Notes under the pieces: generated by a model | The model's input: the letters and a program-made list of their open reading frames with translations, nothing else | The model's database searches: none | Told to the model about the DNA's origin: nothing | DNA from: Hymenopus coronatus | Taxonomy: Eukaryota; Arthropoda; Insecta; Mantodea; Hymenopodidae | Direction: 5' to 3' | Assembly (NCBI GenBank): GCA_030762935.1 | Contig: CM060887.1 | Location: 12,454,501 to 12,518,500 of the forward strand | Length of the DNA: 64,000 bases | Shown: positions 32,486 through 43,407 of the stretch, piece by piece | Position numbering within the stretch: the first letter of the stretch is position 1 | Layout: each line of letters opens with the position of its first letter | Translations under genes and position numbers: made by a program

Positions 32486-33825
32486 ATGACGCCACTAGGC
32501 CAGTTAGACGGTAGCATAGCAGTGATTAAATACTTCCATTTGAAAGGCTTAACGCCTAAAGAAATCAAGGAGGAAATAGACAGTACATTGAAAATCTCTG
32601 CCTCTTCATATTCAATGATTAAAAGGTGGGTTGCACAGTTTAAAATCGGACGTACGACCACTAGTGATGATCCTCGCTCTGGACGCCCTGTAGAAGTGAC
32701 AACTCCAGAGATCATTGAAAAAATTCACCGTTTGGTACTGGAAGACCACAGATTAAGGTTGTTTTAGCTAGCAGAGACTGTAACTGTATCAAAAGAACGT
32801 GCAGGTAATATTTTAAGTAATGTTTTTGGCTTCCACAAGGTCTGTTCAAGATGGGTGCTGCGTTTGTTGACACCTGATCAAAAGTTGCAAGGAAAAACTG
32901 TTTCTGTTAAGAATGTGGAGCTCTACCGCAAAAATCCCAGTCGGTTTATTACCATGGACGAAACTTTGATACATCACTACACTCCAAAAAGTAAATCACG
33001 GTCAAAACAGTGGATTACGTGAGGTGAACCAACTCCAAAAAAGCAGTCAATTTTGTCAGCTAACAAGGTTATGGCGAGTGTTTTCTGGGATGCACAGGGA
33101 ATTATTTTTATTGATTCGTTGGAAAAGGGCAAAAGTGTCACTGGTGACCACTGCGCAGGCTTACTACAACATTTGAGTGATGAGGTGAAAAGAAAAATAT
33201 CCTGGGGAAGGATTTTTTTTTATCACGACAGTGCTCCGGTCCATCGTTCAGTCATTGCAATGGGGCTAATGTGCGAATTAAAGTTGGAATTGCTTGAACA
33301 TCCACCCTATTCGCCAGATCTAGCACCCAGTGAATATCACCCGTTCCCAAACGTCAACAAATTTCTTGGAGGACGAAGATTTCACAGCAACGAGGTCATT
33401 GATGCCGTAATTAATGGCGTGTTATTTATGGACGCTCTTTAACTGCTGTGGTTCTCAGCGTCCCATTCTAAATTGGGCGTGAAAGACCGCTTAATTTTGC
33501 TCAGAGGCCTCTCTATCAGGCTTGAGATTCTTTTACGTGCCGTAAATCTACGACATGGGACCCACGGCTTTACTTCCCTTCCGAAGGAAGCCATGCTAAG
33601 GATTTTTACGCCCGAAAAAATCCATCGTCCTCCGCCGGGTTTGAGCCCGCGACCTTGGGTATATGAAGTCAGCATGGTAACCATTACACCACGGAGGGCG
33701 ACCATTGATGCCGTAAACAGCTATTTTGAGGACCTTGATAAATCGCACTACAGAGATGGTATAATTAAACTAAAACACCGATTTGACAAATATATTAGTC
33801 TTTCTGGAGGTTATGTTGAGAAATA
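32486..33825 (+). pseudogene. Mariner transposase pseudogene
   Basis: A single reading frame starting MTPLGQLDGSIAVIKYFHLK at 32486 gives the HTH domain (LKGLTPKEIKEEIDS, then MIKRWVAQFKIG), the first catalytic Asp (FITMDETLIHHYTP), WDAQGIIFIDSLEKGKSVTG, the second (FFYHDSAPVH) and PPYSPDLAPSEYHPF. The third catalytic residue is therefore Glu rather than the mariner Asp, at a normal 34-residue spacing. Two in-frame stops break it: TAG at 32765 (after LRLF) and TGA at 33020 (after QWIT). After NEVIDAV a SINE-1 intervenes, and the C-terminus (NSYFEDLDKSHYRDGIIK to GGYVEK) follows at 33717. It is non-functional by three independent lesions. Confidence 0.9.
33411..33702 (-). mobile_element. Full-length SINE-1 inserted in mariner (reference copy)
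   Basis: A perfect 14-bp target duplication CATTGATGCCGTAA lies at 33397-33410 and 33703-33716, which defines the element as 292 bp. In its own sense it starts GTCGCCCTCCGTGGTGTAAT (A box TGGTGTAATGG), has B-box-like CGGGCTCAAACCCGG, then 'gatggattttttcgggcg', 'ccttagcatggcttcc' and 'gaagtaaagccg', and ends '..gcgtccataaataacacgcc'. No poly-A tail is evident. Confidence 0.93.
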
Positions 33826-33857
33826 AAGCAACAAACAAAATTTTAAATGATGTTTTC

Positions 33858-33917
33858 ATTGTATATATATATGTATGTATATATGTGTGTGTGTATGTAT
33901 ATTCACACATACATACA
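33858..33917. repeat. TA/TG/CA microsatellite, self-complementary
   Basis: A (TA)n-(TATG)n-(GT)n tract followed by ATTCACACATACATAC can fold back on itself. It marks where the mariner right end should be. Confidence 0.8.
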
Positions 33918-33970
33918 GCTTAACCCTCCCGTGGACTGTCTACACTGCGTCAGAGAAACGAGAGTTGACG

Positions 33971-34144
33971 TTAAGGCAAATGCTGGAAACGTTGCCCTTC
34001 TGCTTCCAAACATTCAGTGCATCTTGCAAAAATGTTCTCGCTCACTCGTCTATGATTAGCAGCAATAATCCTCGTGATTTCTTTTACAATGTTATCACTA
34101 AGTTCCTGTAGATTACACAAGGATTCCTCCTGGGAGTGAGCTAG
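33971..34144 (-). pseudogene. Transposase C-terminal remnant (Tc1/mariner-like)
   Basis: The minus strand is open for 57 codons ending EGQRFQHLP and stop, preceded by NLQELSDNIVKEITRI and NHRRVSENIFARCTECLEA. This pattern (a helical 'LR..I..A...I....L..V......R...C......HF.HL' tail) is typical of the C-terminus of DDE transposases of the Tc1/mariner superfamily used by insect elements with a DUF4817-type helix-turn-helix. Only the tail is present. The upstream catalytic region (expected beyond 34144) is not recognisable. Alternatively the resemblance is coincidental. Confidence 0.5.
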
Positions 34145-34309
34145 AACTTAATACACTGCCTGTTTGGGGGCAGAAACGTTTTCAGTATTTGCTATAAGGT
34201 AAGCAGTTAAGTGCCCCTTTATCAGCACCACTTTCCCGGCGACTCTTGCTTCGCTTGCACATTGGAGGCAGGCCGCGAGAGGGGTTACCTTATAATTTAA
34301 TGGTCTTTT

Positions 34310-34351
34310 ATGTATGTATGTATATACATACATACATACATACATACATAT
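34310..34351. repeat. (TATG)n/(CATA)n palindromic microsatellite
   Basis: TATGTATGTATGTATATACATACATACATACATACATA is almost perfectly self-complementary and could extrude as a cruciform. Confidence 0.85.
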
Positions 34352-34369
34352 AAAGGAGTGTGTGCCGCG

Positions 34370-35170
34370 CGTGTGTGGAACCAAACCTTGCAACAACATG
34401 GCCTGCAAAAGCTCTCAATTTGGGGTATGTATCGGCTGGCAGCATTTGATAAAGTGCAAGCCATGTTTTCCTGTTATTTTACAGTACAATGTTCTGTCAT
34501 GTAAGTTCTAATTGTAAACTACAATGGGGCATCGTTACATTGAAAACATGGTATGAAAAATAGTTGCATATGATTTTCCATACTGGATAATATGCCAGTG
34601 AAACATCGCAGGCTGTTGTTCGTCATGTACACATCTAAGTAGGCACAGTGAAGTGGGTAAGGAAGGGGGAAATGTTTGCGAAGTGATGAGGGCACGGCCA
34701 TCTTATCTGGATAAGATAGTCGAGTAAAAGGGGCCGTCGGTGTTTGTTTCTTGTGTCTTACTATCCCTCGGGAGGAAGGTTCGAACCAGAGACCAGATCT
34801 AGTCGACAGGGATGAAATTCAAGAGGACACCAATTCGAATGCCGGCGCAAATTTCAACCCGGAGACTCCTAAAGGGGACGCGAGTATACCAAATTTACTA
34901 AAGCACAGCTTGACATGTTTCCACGTTGTGAGATAAGTCACTGGAACCTGGTTCATTCTTTTGCGCCCTAGTTTATTATTCGCATGTGTTCAAACTTTGT
35001 CGCCAACTGGCACCTGATTATAATATTAATTATAATACCTAAAGATATATTGCTATATATTACTGTGCTATGGTTATATCAATTAGGCTAATTGTACGAA
35101 CATGTAATTACTTAGTCATTAGGATATTACTAATTATTAGGTCTTACCTTTGCAGTTAACTAGAAATATG
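34370..35170. other. Unassigned sequence
   Basis: A 61-codon plus frame (34751-34936) is hydrophilic with no domain. The rest is AT-rich. Confidence 0.3.
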
Positions 35171-35171
35171 A

Positions 35172-35395
35172 ACTGTTTTTACTTTCTCTACGCGTACAAG
35201 TACATAGTGTATAGAGAAGGTATTATATTGCACCCAAAATTACATAACCGTGATTTCACCGGAAATACACGTTTTGGGACCTCGGAATTAAAAAAAGAAA
35301 CCGTTTTCGAAAAATGTCCGTGTGTTTGCGTGCGTGTCTTTGGGCAACAAAAACGAAAAGTCACAGTAATATTTTCAGAAAAATGTATTTATACA
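35172..35395 (+). repeat. Rep-1 P-end, truncated
   Basis: It starts TTTTTACTTTCTCTACGCG with palindrome 'gtacaagtacatagtgtatagagaagg' and stops in the 'aaaacgaaaagtcac' box after the GT tract. Confidence 0.85.
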
Positions 35396-36044
35396 GAAAT
35401 TTGATGTTTCATTCCAGTGTCTTCCCAGTTTATCCTGGCGTCATGGTCGGACGGAACTGCTCGATCGGAAGCAGCTTTTGTGCCCGGATCCCTTCGGAAT
35501 TACCGGAGGCTTGGGGCTCGTGAATGGGCCCAGGTGACATCGCAAGCGTTCTCGGGCTCGCGGTCTTTCTTCGAGTCTCTTCCCTCATCCCTCCCTCCCT
35601 GATATCATGTAAGACGCAATATCTGGGGACCCCGAGCGTGACTAATTCTAATCCCTGTAAACTCTACGAAACTACAGCCAATAAACAGTTACTAAGGAAA
35701 CATGTATGATTAAATTATACCAGGTATGTTAAGAAGCTTTTCTCCGAAATGTTTCCTGTTCTAGACTGAATGTTATCTCGCGGTTGCAGAGAAAGTAGGC
35801 AGGTGTATCATAAGGCCTTGAATCACTGACATCCCAGTATACACGGCATTAATTTGTTATCCTACTCGCAGCTGTTACATTGATCAGAGCGGTCATTTCT
35901 TAGAGCGGGTATTCCCCGAAATGCTACAGTTGTATAGGTTATTCCCCTCGGCGGACAAGGTCAACACTGTGTTCAACCCTCTCGGGCAAGGTTAATGTCG
36001 TTTTTGTGTCTGAAAGACTTCGTTAGTTTTTTTTATTTTTTTTT
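35396..36044. other. GC-richer unassigned sequence
   Basis: 35420-35640 is GC-richer (gaagcagcttttgtgcccgg) with overlapping frames in all phases. No domain or tRNA-like boxes. Confidence 0.3.
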
Positions 36045-36045
36045 A

Positions 36046-36843
36046 TTTTTTACTGTCTATACGTACTATGTACATACTGTATAGAGAAGGTATTGTACTC
36101 CACCCAAAAATTCCATACCGTCATTTCACTGGAAATACATGTTTTGGGTCCCCCTGAATCCAAAAGAACCATTTTTGGTAAAAGGTCCATGTGTATGTGT
36201 GTGTGTGTGTGGACAGCATAGCTCAGAAACGAAAGGACCGTTAAATACCAAACTTGGTATTTAAGTTTGGTATCTTCCAGTGGTGCAACACGAAAATTTT
36301 TAAGATAATCCCCCACCCCAAGCTACCCTTTACATGGAAAAAAATTCGAAAATTTTGATTTTCTCAAAAATGGCTCTAACGATTTTGATTAAAATCTCTT
36401 GCGTTTAAGATATTTACATGCCAAATAAAATGCATATCTTGAATTATTCTGGGAATAGCTTCTAAAGACCTCTTTATTCTGGATGATTTTTATTGAATTT
36501 TGCATAACTGGTAAACTGTAAGAGACAGGCACAAATTTGCTGCACAAAAAATGTAGATCACGACAAAACACACAATTTGTCATTTACATTTTTTTCGTGG
36601 AGTTGATCGGTTTTTAGATATTCCTTGTTATTGATTTCAGCTTTAAAAAACTTATACTTTGCTCATACAGGAATGTGTCAACTCCTGTCCATAGAAGCAA
36701 ACGAACTTCAGTCACATAGCAACCAGCTTTTGACTATCACTTTAACCTGTGCTACTCCCTTATTTCGCTTCTACTTGCAAGAATCATAAGCTTTTAAACA
36801 ATAATTTGTTACAGAGGTTTAGAGAAAGTCATGTGAATGGAGC
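36046..36843 (+). repeat. Rep-1 copy, complete
   Basis: P-end 'acgtactatgtacatactgtatagagaagg', (GT) tract 36189-36212, S-end 'gaggtttagagaaagtcatgtgaatgg'. About 800 bp, one of the better-preserved copies. Confidence 0.9.
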
Positions 36844-37395
36844 AAGTCACTTAGGAATACAACGTTATGTGTTACAGTTTAAATTGATTTATACAAAGAA
36901 ATATCTTTACAATAGCAAAGAGTATTATAAAAGAACTTTGGATTACTCAGAACTGTGGTAATTCCTAATATTTTGTGTTTCTATCTAAATGTGCTATTTA
37001 TGGTGCATTCTGTAAGGATGTGGTTTATGTTAAGGTGTTTTGCAGGTGCCGCACTCTGGCGAATCTTCTTTGGATATTATCTCTGAGTTTGTCGTATGTA
37101 TCACATATATCTTTGATAGTACTTGTTTTGCTTTCTTGACACATCAACGTATATTAGATCAAAAAGTACATCGGAATTTCACACATTTTCTGAAGCAAAA
37201 AGGACTTTGGTTAGAAAAAGGCGACAGCGCCCAGGTTTATGCTTTTAATATCTACTAAAACCCAATAGTAAAGAGCATAATAATAACAAGTTTTATTTAA
37301 ATTGAAACATTGTCTGCCATGATACAAGACGCAGACTTTCTATTTCGTCCACCCTTTACTTCGAAGAAGTCGGTTTTAGGTTGACATTTTTCAAG
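36844..37395. other. Unassigned sequence
   Basis: AT-rich; two 70-codon plus frames without domains. Confidence 0.3.
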
Positions 37396-37397
37396 AA

Positions 37398-37667
37398 TTT
37401 TACTTTCTCTACTAGCTAGTACCTACTGTATTCCAACCAAAATTTTGGTACCGTATTTGACCGCGAATACAATCTCAAAACTACATAAATAAAAATCATT
37501 TTTAAAAAATTTCCGTGCGTGATACGCGGGATCAAAATAACTTGAAAACAAAATTATGCGTAATTACCAAATTTGGTACTTGACTCCAGTATCTTCCAAA
37601 GCTGAGACATGAAGATTTTCAAGAAGATATCCCACCTCATACTGCCCATTACACGAAAAATCGTTTC
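37398..37667 (+). repeat. Rep-1 P-half
   Basis: It starts TTTTACTTTCTCTAC and ends near 'ctgcccattacacgaaaaa', where another Rep-1 copy in the same orientation begins. The palindrome is largely lost. Confidence 0.75.
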
Positions 37668-38440
37668 TTTTTTACTTTTTCTTCTTCGTACATAATAAAT
37701 AGGTAAAGTAAGTATTGTATTCCACCCAAAATAGGAGACGGAGATTTCACTGAAAATGTACGTTTTAGTCCAAAATCTGTTTTTTTTTTTTTTTTTTTTA
37801 AAGAAAAAGGTTCGTGCCTGCAACACGAAGATTTTCAAGATAATCGCCCCACCCCAAACTACCCTTTACATGGAAAAACTTTCGAAAACTTTGGTTTTCT
37901 CAATAATGGCTCTAACGATTTTCATTAAAATACCGTATATTAAAGATATTTACATGACAAAATGTATACCTTGAATTTCCGGGAAATAGGCTCTTCTGAG
38001 TGACTGAATATTTAGTAAACCGTAAGAAATAGACAAAAACGTACTACAGAAAAAAAGTATATCTCTTCAAAATACACAGCTTATGTAAAAAAATATTTGT
38101 TGTGGAACAAACCAATTTCGATATATTGCTTGTTATAGGTTTAAATTGCCCAATACAACTTTTCTCGAACGAGAAGTCGTTATTAAAACTGTTTCATCGT
38201 TGCTAAGCAAAGGGACGGCATTTCAAAACCATCACAAAGTGAGTGGCTTTTAACAGTTGACTTCGCTTTAACTTATGTGTATTTCCTTATTCCCCTTGTG
38301 CAAGGAAATAATATCGTAATAAATATATTTCTGCTAATGTTTATTTCAATTACCAAGAGGTAGATAGAAGAATAAAATTTTCTAAGAATAATTTGCTGCA
38401 GAGAGATAAAGTTCTATCAGTGTAGCACAGCAGATCTTTA
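37668..38440 (+). repeat. Rep-1 copy with internal deletion
   Basis: P-end (tttactttttcttcttcgtacataataaatagg). A poly-T run (37781-37799) leads directly to 'aagaaaaaggttcgtgcctgcaacacgaagattttcaag', so the GT tract and the 'aaaaacgaaaag' box are deleted. The S-end is worn. Confidence 0.8.
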
Positions 38441-38490
38441 AAATTAAAGTACCATATGTTAAGGATAAAAGATAAACAAAACTGCATTAA

Positions 38491-38822
38491 ACTCTGATGC
38501 ATTCCATTCACAGATTTTTCTACCTATTTTGTAACAAACTATTCTTACAAAAGCTTATTCTTTAATACTTCATGATAATCAAGATAAACTTTAAAATATA
38601 TGGTCTTATTACTTAGTTCCTTATAAATAGAAGGGAAATAAGGGAAAACCGACAGTCAGATCTTTTAAATGCTGGTTGTTATGCGTTAGACTATTCGATT
38701 CTTTTGCATGAGCAGAAGTAAAATAAAAAGAAAAAGCAATTACAAAATCCCGTTTGAGAAAAGTTTAGGTGTGTTAATATATGAAAGCTCTTAATATAAA
38801 TCTGATCTCATTAAGTAAATAT
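38491..38822 (-). repeat. Rep-1 S-half
   Basis: It starts 'actctgatgcattccattcacag' and stops near 'ctgatctcattaag'. The central and P regions are absent. Confidence 0.75.
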
Positions 38823-38824
38823 GA

Positions 38825-39455
38825 ACAGGGCTGTTAACGCAGACTGTTTTTCTTCAAAAAGCAATCTGATACCAAAATGTTTTCACCTGAACAGAGATAC
38901 ATATGAAAACTGTTCCATATAAGCTGAAATAAGTAATTAATTGCAAAAGAATGTCTTTAAGGTGAAATTTAATCTGAGGGTCCTTGCGTTGTTTCTTGAC
39001 AGTTACGGAGGTACTGTCAGTATTATTTCTGACATTATTATTATTATCATTATTATATGTTTAATGCAGGAAAACTCGTCTAGTTTTACATTTTCCAGGA
39101 AATTAGTCAAGTGTTTTTCAACTTTGTGTGATGATGTGGTTCTGTAACATTTAAGCTCCATGTTGCAAAGCAAGATGGCATTTAATGACGTAGAACAATA
39201 GCTAAATGGAGATTCCTGGCCTACTGTGTGCAATTTTCTCATTGGGAGCTAGTTGAGTGGGGAAGATATCTATGTCAAGGTGGAATGACAATCTCGCGTA
39301 TGACCCCAATTTTTGCCTCCAACTGGAGATCGACTGGAGCCAAGCCAAAGTGGTCAGGCTGGATGACATCACCTGCCTCGCGGCTAGAGTGCCTTATGGA
39401 AAACACTGCTGGAAAATCCATTCATGTGACCTAATAATATATACGTAGCAATAAT
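38825..39455. other. Unassigned sequence
   Basis: At 39257-39400 a frame with IDWSQAKVVRLDDIT weakly recalls the nuclease-end region of Penelope-type retroelements, but too little is present to call it. The rest is unassigned. Confidence 0.3.
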
Positions 39456-39457
39456 CT

Positions 39458-39810
39458 GGTGCGTTACTTTCACGTGACTTTTTCTCCACCCTGCAGCAAG
39501 CTTTTCTTACAAAACATTATTCTTTTAACTACTGCATGGTAAAAAAAATAAACATTGCAGCAATCGTTTTACTAAATATTTTCTGATAGTTTCTAGAGAA
39601 ATAAGGGAAGGTGATGGATTTGAGTATGTGCCACAAATTACCTATTTTGTGCGGTAAGATTTTATATAAAAGTCATCTAGAATGAAGAGGTTCTCAGAGG
39701 CTATATCCAGAAAATTAAATACCTACATTGTATCATGAAAATCTTTGTTTTGGATCCTTGGAACACACTGAACTGGAATAATAGGTGGTATTTAACAGAC
39801 TGTTGGAAAA
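39458..39810 (-). repeat. Rep-1 copy, strongly shortened
   Basis: The S-end box 'ttactttcacgtgactttttctccacc' is followed by shortened central boxes ('aatgaagaggttctcagaggctatatccag', 'ggatccttggaacacactgaac'). No P-end. Confidence 0.65.
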
Positions 39811-39821
39811 GTAGAGCCACA

Positions 39822-39928
39822 CAGAAAAATCCCATGCGATCCGTGGTTCAAATCCCAACTGTGTCATTGATTTTTTTTTTTAAGTCTTGCCTTTCTAACC
39901 CTTGCCCTACACACATACGTGCGCGCGT
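39822..39928 (+). mobile_element. SINE-3 3' part
   Basis: 'gatccgtggttcaaatcccaactgtgtcattga' followed by 'cctttctaacccttgccctacacac' matches the T-arm and tail of the SINE-3 at 23170-23252. It inserts between two Rep-1 copies. Confidence 0.7.
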
Positions 39929-39931
39929 ACC

Positions 39932-40797
39932 GTTTTTTACTTTCTCTGTACTCACTATGTACATAGTGTATGGAGAATGTATTGCACTCCACCAAAAAAT
40001 TCGATACCGAGATTTCACCGTAAATATATGTTTTAGGGTCCCCTGTATCCAAAAGAAGTATTTTCAAAAAAAGGTCCGTGTGTGTGTGTGTGTGTCCGTG
40101 TGTCTGTGAACACGATAACTCAAAAACGAAAAGTCGGTAAAATACTAAACTTGGTATTTAAGTTTAGTATCTTCCAGGGATGCGACACGAAGATTTTGAG
40201 AAAAATCCCCCCACCCCAAACTACCCTTTACATGGAACTTTTTTCGAAAATTTTTATTTTCTAAAATATGGCTCTAACGATTTTGATTAAAATATCGTAT
40301 ATTAAACATATTTACCTGACAAATAAAATGTATATTCTGAATTTTCTGGGAATAGCCTCTGAAGACTACTTTATTCTGGATGAATTTTTCATAACTACTA
40401 AACCGTAACAGATGCATAAAAACTTAACCCATAAAAATGTAGAGCACGTTAAAACACACAATTTATGTTATATACATTTTTTTCGTGGAGTTAATTGTTT
40501 ATGAGATATTCCTTTTTATTGGTTTCAGCTTTGAAAAACTTACACTTTTCTCATACAGGAATTTGTCAACTCCTGTTAATACAAAGGAACATCAGTCACA
40601 TAGCAACCAGCTTTTGGCTTTCACTTTAACCTATGGTACTCCCTTATTTCGCTTCTACTTACTATAAAGCAAGAAATAAGATTATTTCTGCTAATTTTTC
40701 TCGATCAGCATGAAATAAATAAAAGATAAGCTTATTAACAAATACTAATTTACAGAGATATAGAGAAAGTCATGTGAGTGTAACACATTAGATTTTT
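39932..40797 (+). repeat. Rep-1 copy, complete (reference)
   Basis: TTTTTTACTTTCTCTG, then the perfect 16-bp palindrome CACTATGTACATAGTG (39953-39968), (GT)n 40077-40096, and all central boxes. S-end 'gatatagagaaagtcatgtgagtgtaacacattagattttt'. T runs flank both ends. Confidence 0.93.
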
Positions 40798-40924
40798 AAA
40801 AATACTTATGTTTCATTCAGAGGTACTTAGGTACTTCTGATGAAATCTAGGTATCCAATTTTTGAGTGAAATGCAATACCTTCTCTACCTACTAAGTACA
40901 TTGTACGAGGTAGAGAAAGTACAA
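40798..40924 (-). repeat. Rep-1 P-end fragment, inverted
   Basis: 'tttcattcagaggtactt..' to 'gtacattgtacgaggtagagaaagtac'. It abuts the S-end of the preceding copy in opposite orientation. Confidence 0.8.
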
Positions 40925-41295
40925 AATATATAGATAATTTATGTTAAGAGGAGGCCAAATTGCAAAACCTGTGTGTTATTACCTGGAATTTACAGCTCAG
41001 GTATTATTTAATATGTTTTATCAGTGTAGGCTTATACTTATACTTGACATATATTTTAATAATTGTATTGCAACTGTCATTTTGCATTGTAAATTCTGCA
41101 TAGTTCACAGAAAACAAACAAATAACATAACTAGACCCATTGGGTTGGAGAGGTATACGTTACATAGGGGAAGATTTGCTCTACAAATGTGCGTTTGTCC
41201 GCTTTTTTCTGTAAATTACATGTCCTGGTAATCCATTGAATATAGGTAAATTACATTTTGGAATTATAAAACCAAACTGTAAGTCATCTCGTGGA
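40925..41295. other. Unassigned sequence
   Basis: A 96-codon plus frame (40941-41231) is Cys/Ile-rich and unrecognised. Confidence 0.3.
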
Positions 41296-41299
41296 TCTA

Positions 41300-41605
41300 C
41301 TAAATACGTTTATATAATTCGTAAACCATAAGAAATATATACTAAACACATCATTTATATGAAATAATGTTATGTGTTTAATTTTTTCCGAGATATTTCT
41401 TTTTATTGTTCTGAATTGTCAAATATTTCGTACTTTGAAGTGTTATATTCCCCTTAGTTTGTTTCTCGGGGTTAGGTAAATTGCGGAATTTCAACACCAT
41501 CACATGGTGACCCGCCTTTTGACTATCGCTTCAGCCTCTGGTAACGAAATTGTAATGACACTATTTCTGCAAACGTTTATCTCGTAGACAATCATGTGAA
41601 TGTAA
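41300..41605 (+). repeat. Rep-1 S-half, diverged
   Basis: It contains 'cgtaaaccataagaaatatata', 'ttttccgagatatttctttttattg', 'caacaccatcacatgg' and 'ctgcaaacgtttatctcg', in the order expected for the S-half. Confidence 0.65.
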
Positions 41606-42615
41606 GCATCAGATTTGCCTCGTGATTAGAGTGATCACTGGAACCACTGACTCTTTTTGTTCTCATAGCTCATTTCGTGTACAAAATTGGAACTTTTTAC
41701 TGGACAAGAGCATCGTTAGAGTGAAAACCCTATGGTGGAAATAATGTCTATTGGCTCAAACGATGGGGCCATTTTAATATATGAATGTTTCATGGAAGAA
41801 CGCATAAAGGATCACAAACGTATTCCAGGAAATTGTGCTTGTGGTGCGCATCTGCTCTTAATCCCTTAGAACTTTCTGGTCTCGTCCTCCTGAGCAAGAA
41901 ATAATGTGATATTCGTATTTATCAAATTCCTGTAATGTACTCAGCGGCAAAGCAATATTTCAGAGTAGTTCTGAGAAATACTTCATTAGCTTGTTTAAAT
42001 CAGTTCTGGCAAAACCACTACTAACATCCGAATTCCTATATGGAAATCGTTACAACCTTTTGTGAAACAGGAGGCTCAAAATCAAGGAAGCCTAATAAGC
42101 CTAGGATTGTCTCTTTCAATTCCATGTCAGTGTGTGTCTAAGCCGACAAAGTAACAAGAACAGCAGTAGCGTAGTTATTGCAACTTCAGTGAAACAAAAT
42201 AATTATATAGAACTGTAATAACATACAATGGCTAGTGCACTTTCAGGCAGTTTATCTTGTATCGATTAAAAAGAGCAAACATGTTCCATTTTTGTTGCTT
42301 TATATTGTATGTGTTAACTTTTGCTCTCATGGATACACAATTGGTTTTTAATCTCAACCATTTTAAACCAACAAATGGCTATTTAATTGGTATTTTGATA
42401 AACCATCGAGTTCAACTTAAACTTAATTGTTTTCAATCCCCCCCCCCCCCAGTGTTTTTAACTATTAAAATGTTCCTTAAACTACAGTTTCCAACTTATT
42501 AGCTTTAAATTTTGAGGACTTCAGGAATTGCGGCTTAAAAATGTATAACATTATGCAATATTTATCTCTTAAATTAATGTAAATAATACTTGCACAACAA
42601 CTTCATTATAAATTT
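41606..42615. other. Unassigned sequence
   Basis: About 1 kb of AT-rich DNA; a 12-C run near 42439. No repeat or domain. Confidence 0.3.
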
Positions 42616-42619
42616 GTGC

Positions 42620-43385
42620 GTTACTTTGTTCTATCACTTCACTAATGCGATAGTTCAATTTTCAATATTACTTCAGCATGTTATCACTGTCACTTCACTA
42701 ATGTGATCTGACTCAATTTTCAATATTACTTCAGCATGTTATCACTATCACTTCACTAATGTGATCTGACTCAATTTTCAATATTACTTCAGCATGCTAT
42801 CATTGTCACTTCACTAATGTGATCTGACTCAATTTTCAATATTACTTCAGCATGTTATCACTGTCACTTCACTAATGTGATCTGACTCAATTTTCAATAT
42901 TACTTCAGCATGTTATCATTGTCACTTCACTAATGTGATCTGACTCAATTTTCAATATTACTTCAGCATGTTATCATTGTCACTTCACTAATGTGATCTG
43001 ACTCAATTTTCAATATTACTTCAGTATTCAGTCACTTCACTAATAAGATCTTCAGTTTTCAATGTCACTTCAGTATGCTATCACTGACACTTCACTACTG
43101 GAATCTAGTTCAATTTTCAATGTCACTTCAATATGTTCGCATTTCACTAATGGAATCTATTTCAATTTTCAATATCACTTCAGTATGTTCTCACTGTCAC
43201 TTCACTAATGTGACAGTGACAGATAGTTCAATTTTCAATATGGCTTCAATATTTTGTCCTTTCGCTATTGGGATCTAGTTCAATTTTCAATCTCACCTCA
43301 GTGTGTTATCACTGACACTTCACTACTGGAATGCAGTTCAATTTACAATATCACTTCAGTATGTTCTATAACTTCAATAGTGGTA
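42620..43385. repeat. 58-bp tandem satellite
   Basis: The unit 'gatctgactcaattttcaat'..'tgtcacttcactaatgt' repeats with an exact 58-bp period at 42705, 42763, 42821, 42879, 42937 and 42995. These central copies are almost identical. Flanking copies to 42620 and to 43385 are shorter or diverged (ggaatctagttcaattttc). Roughly 12-13 units in total. Confidence 0.95.
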
Positions 43386-43407
43386 TCTAGTACTGCTATC
43401 AATAACA

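Larger units (their letters stand above)
32449..33834 (+). mobile_element. Second mariner, one TIR recognisable, split by SINE-1
   Basis: The left end CGAGGGTCGGCTGATAAGTC starts after a TA (32447-32448) and looks like a mariner terminal repeat. Beyond the transposase stop at about 33825 I find no reverse copy of it. The element is followed by a TA/TG microsatellite, so its right end is lost or too diverged. The SINE-1 at 33411-33702 interrupts the gene. Confidence 0.85.

Noticed and set aside
39257..39400. Possible Penelope-type retroelement end (IDWSQAKVVRLDDIT)
   Set aside because: Resemblance is limited to a few residues, and the expected nuclease motifs upstream are absent.
42620..43385. 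CRISPR-like array
   Set aside because: Units are contiguous 58-bp tandem repeats without unique spacers, in a eukaryotic context.
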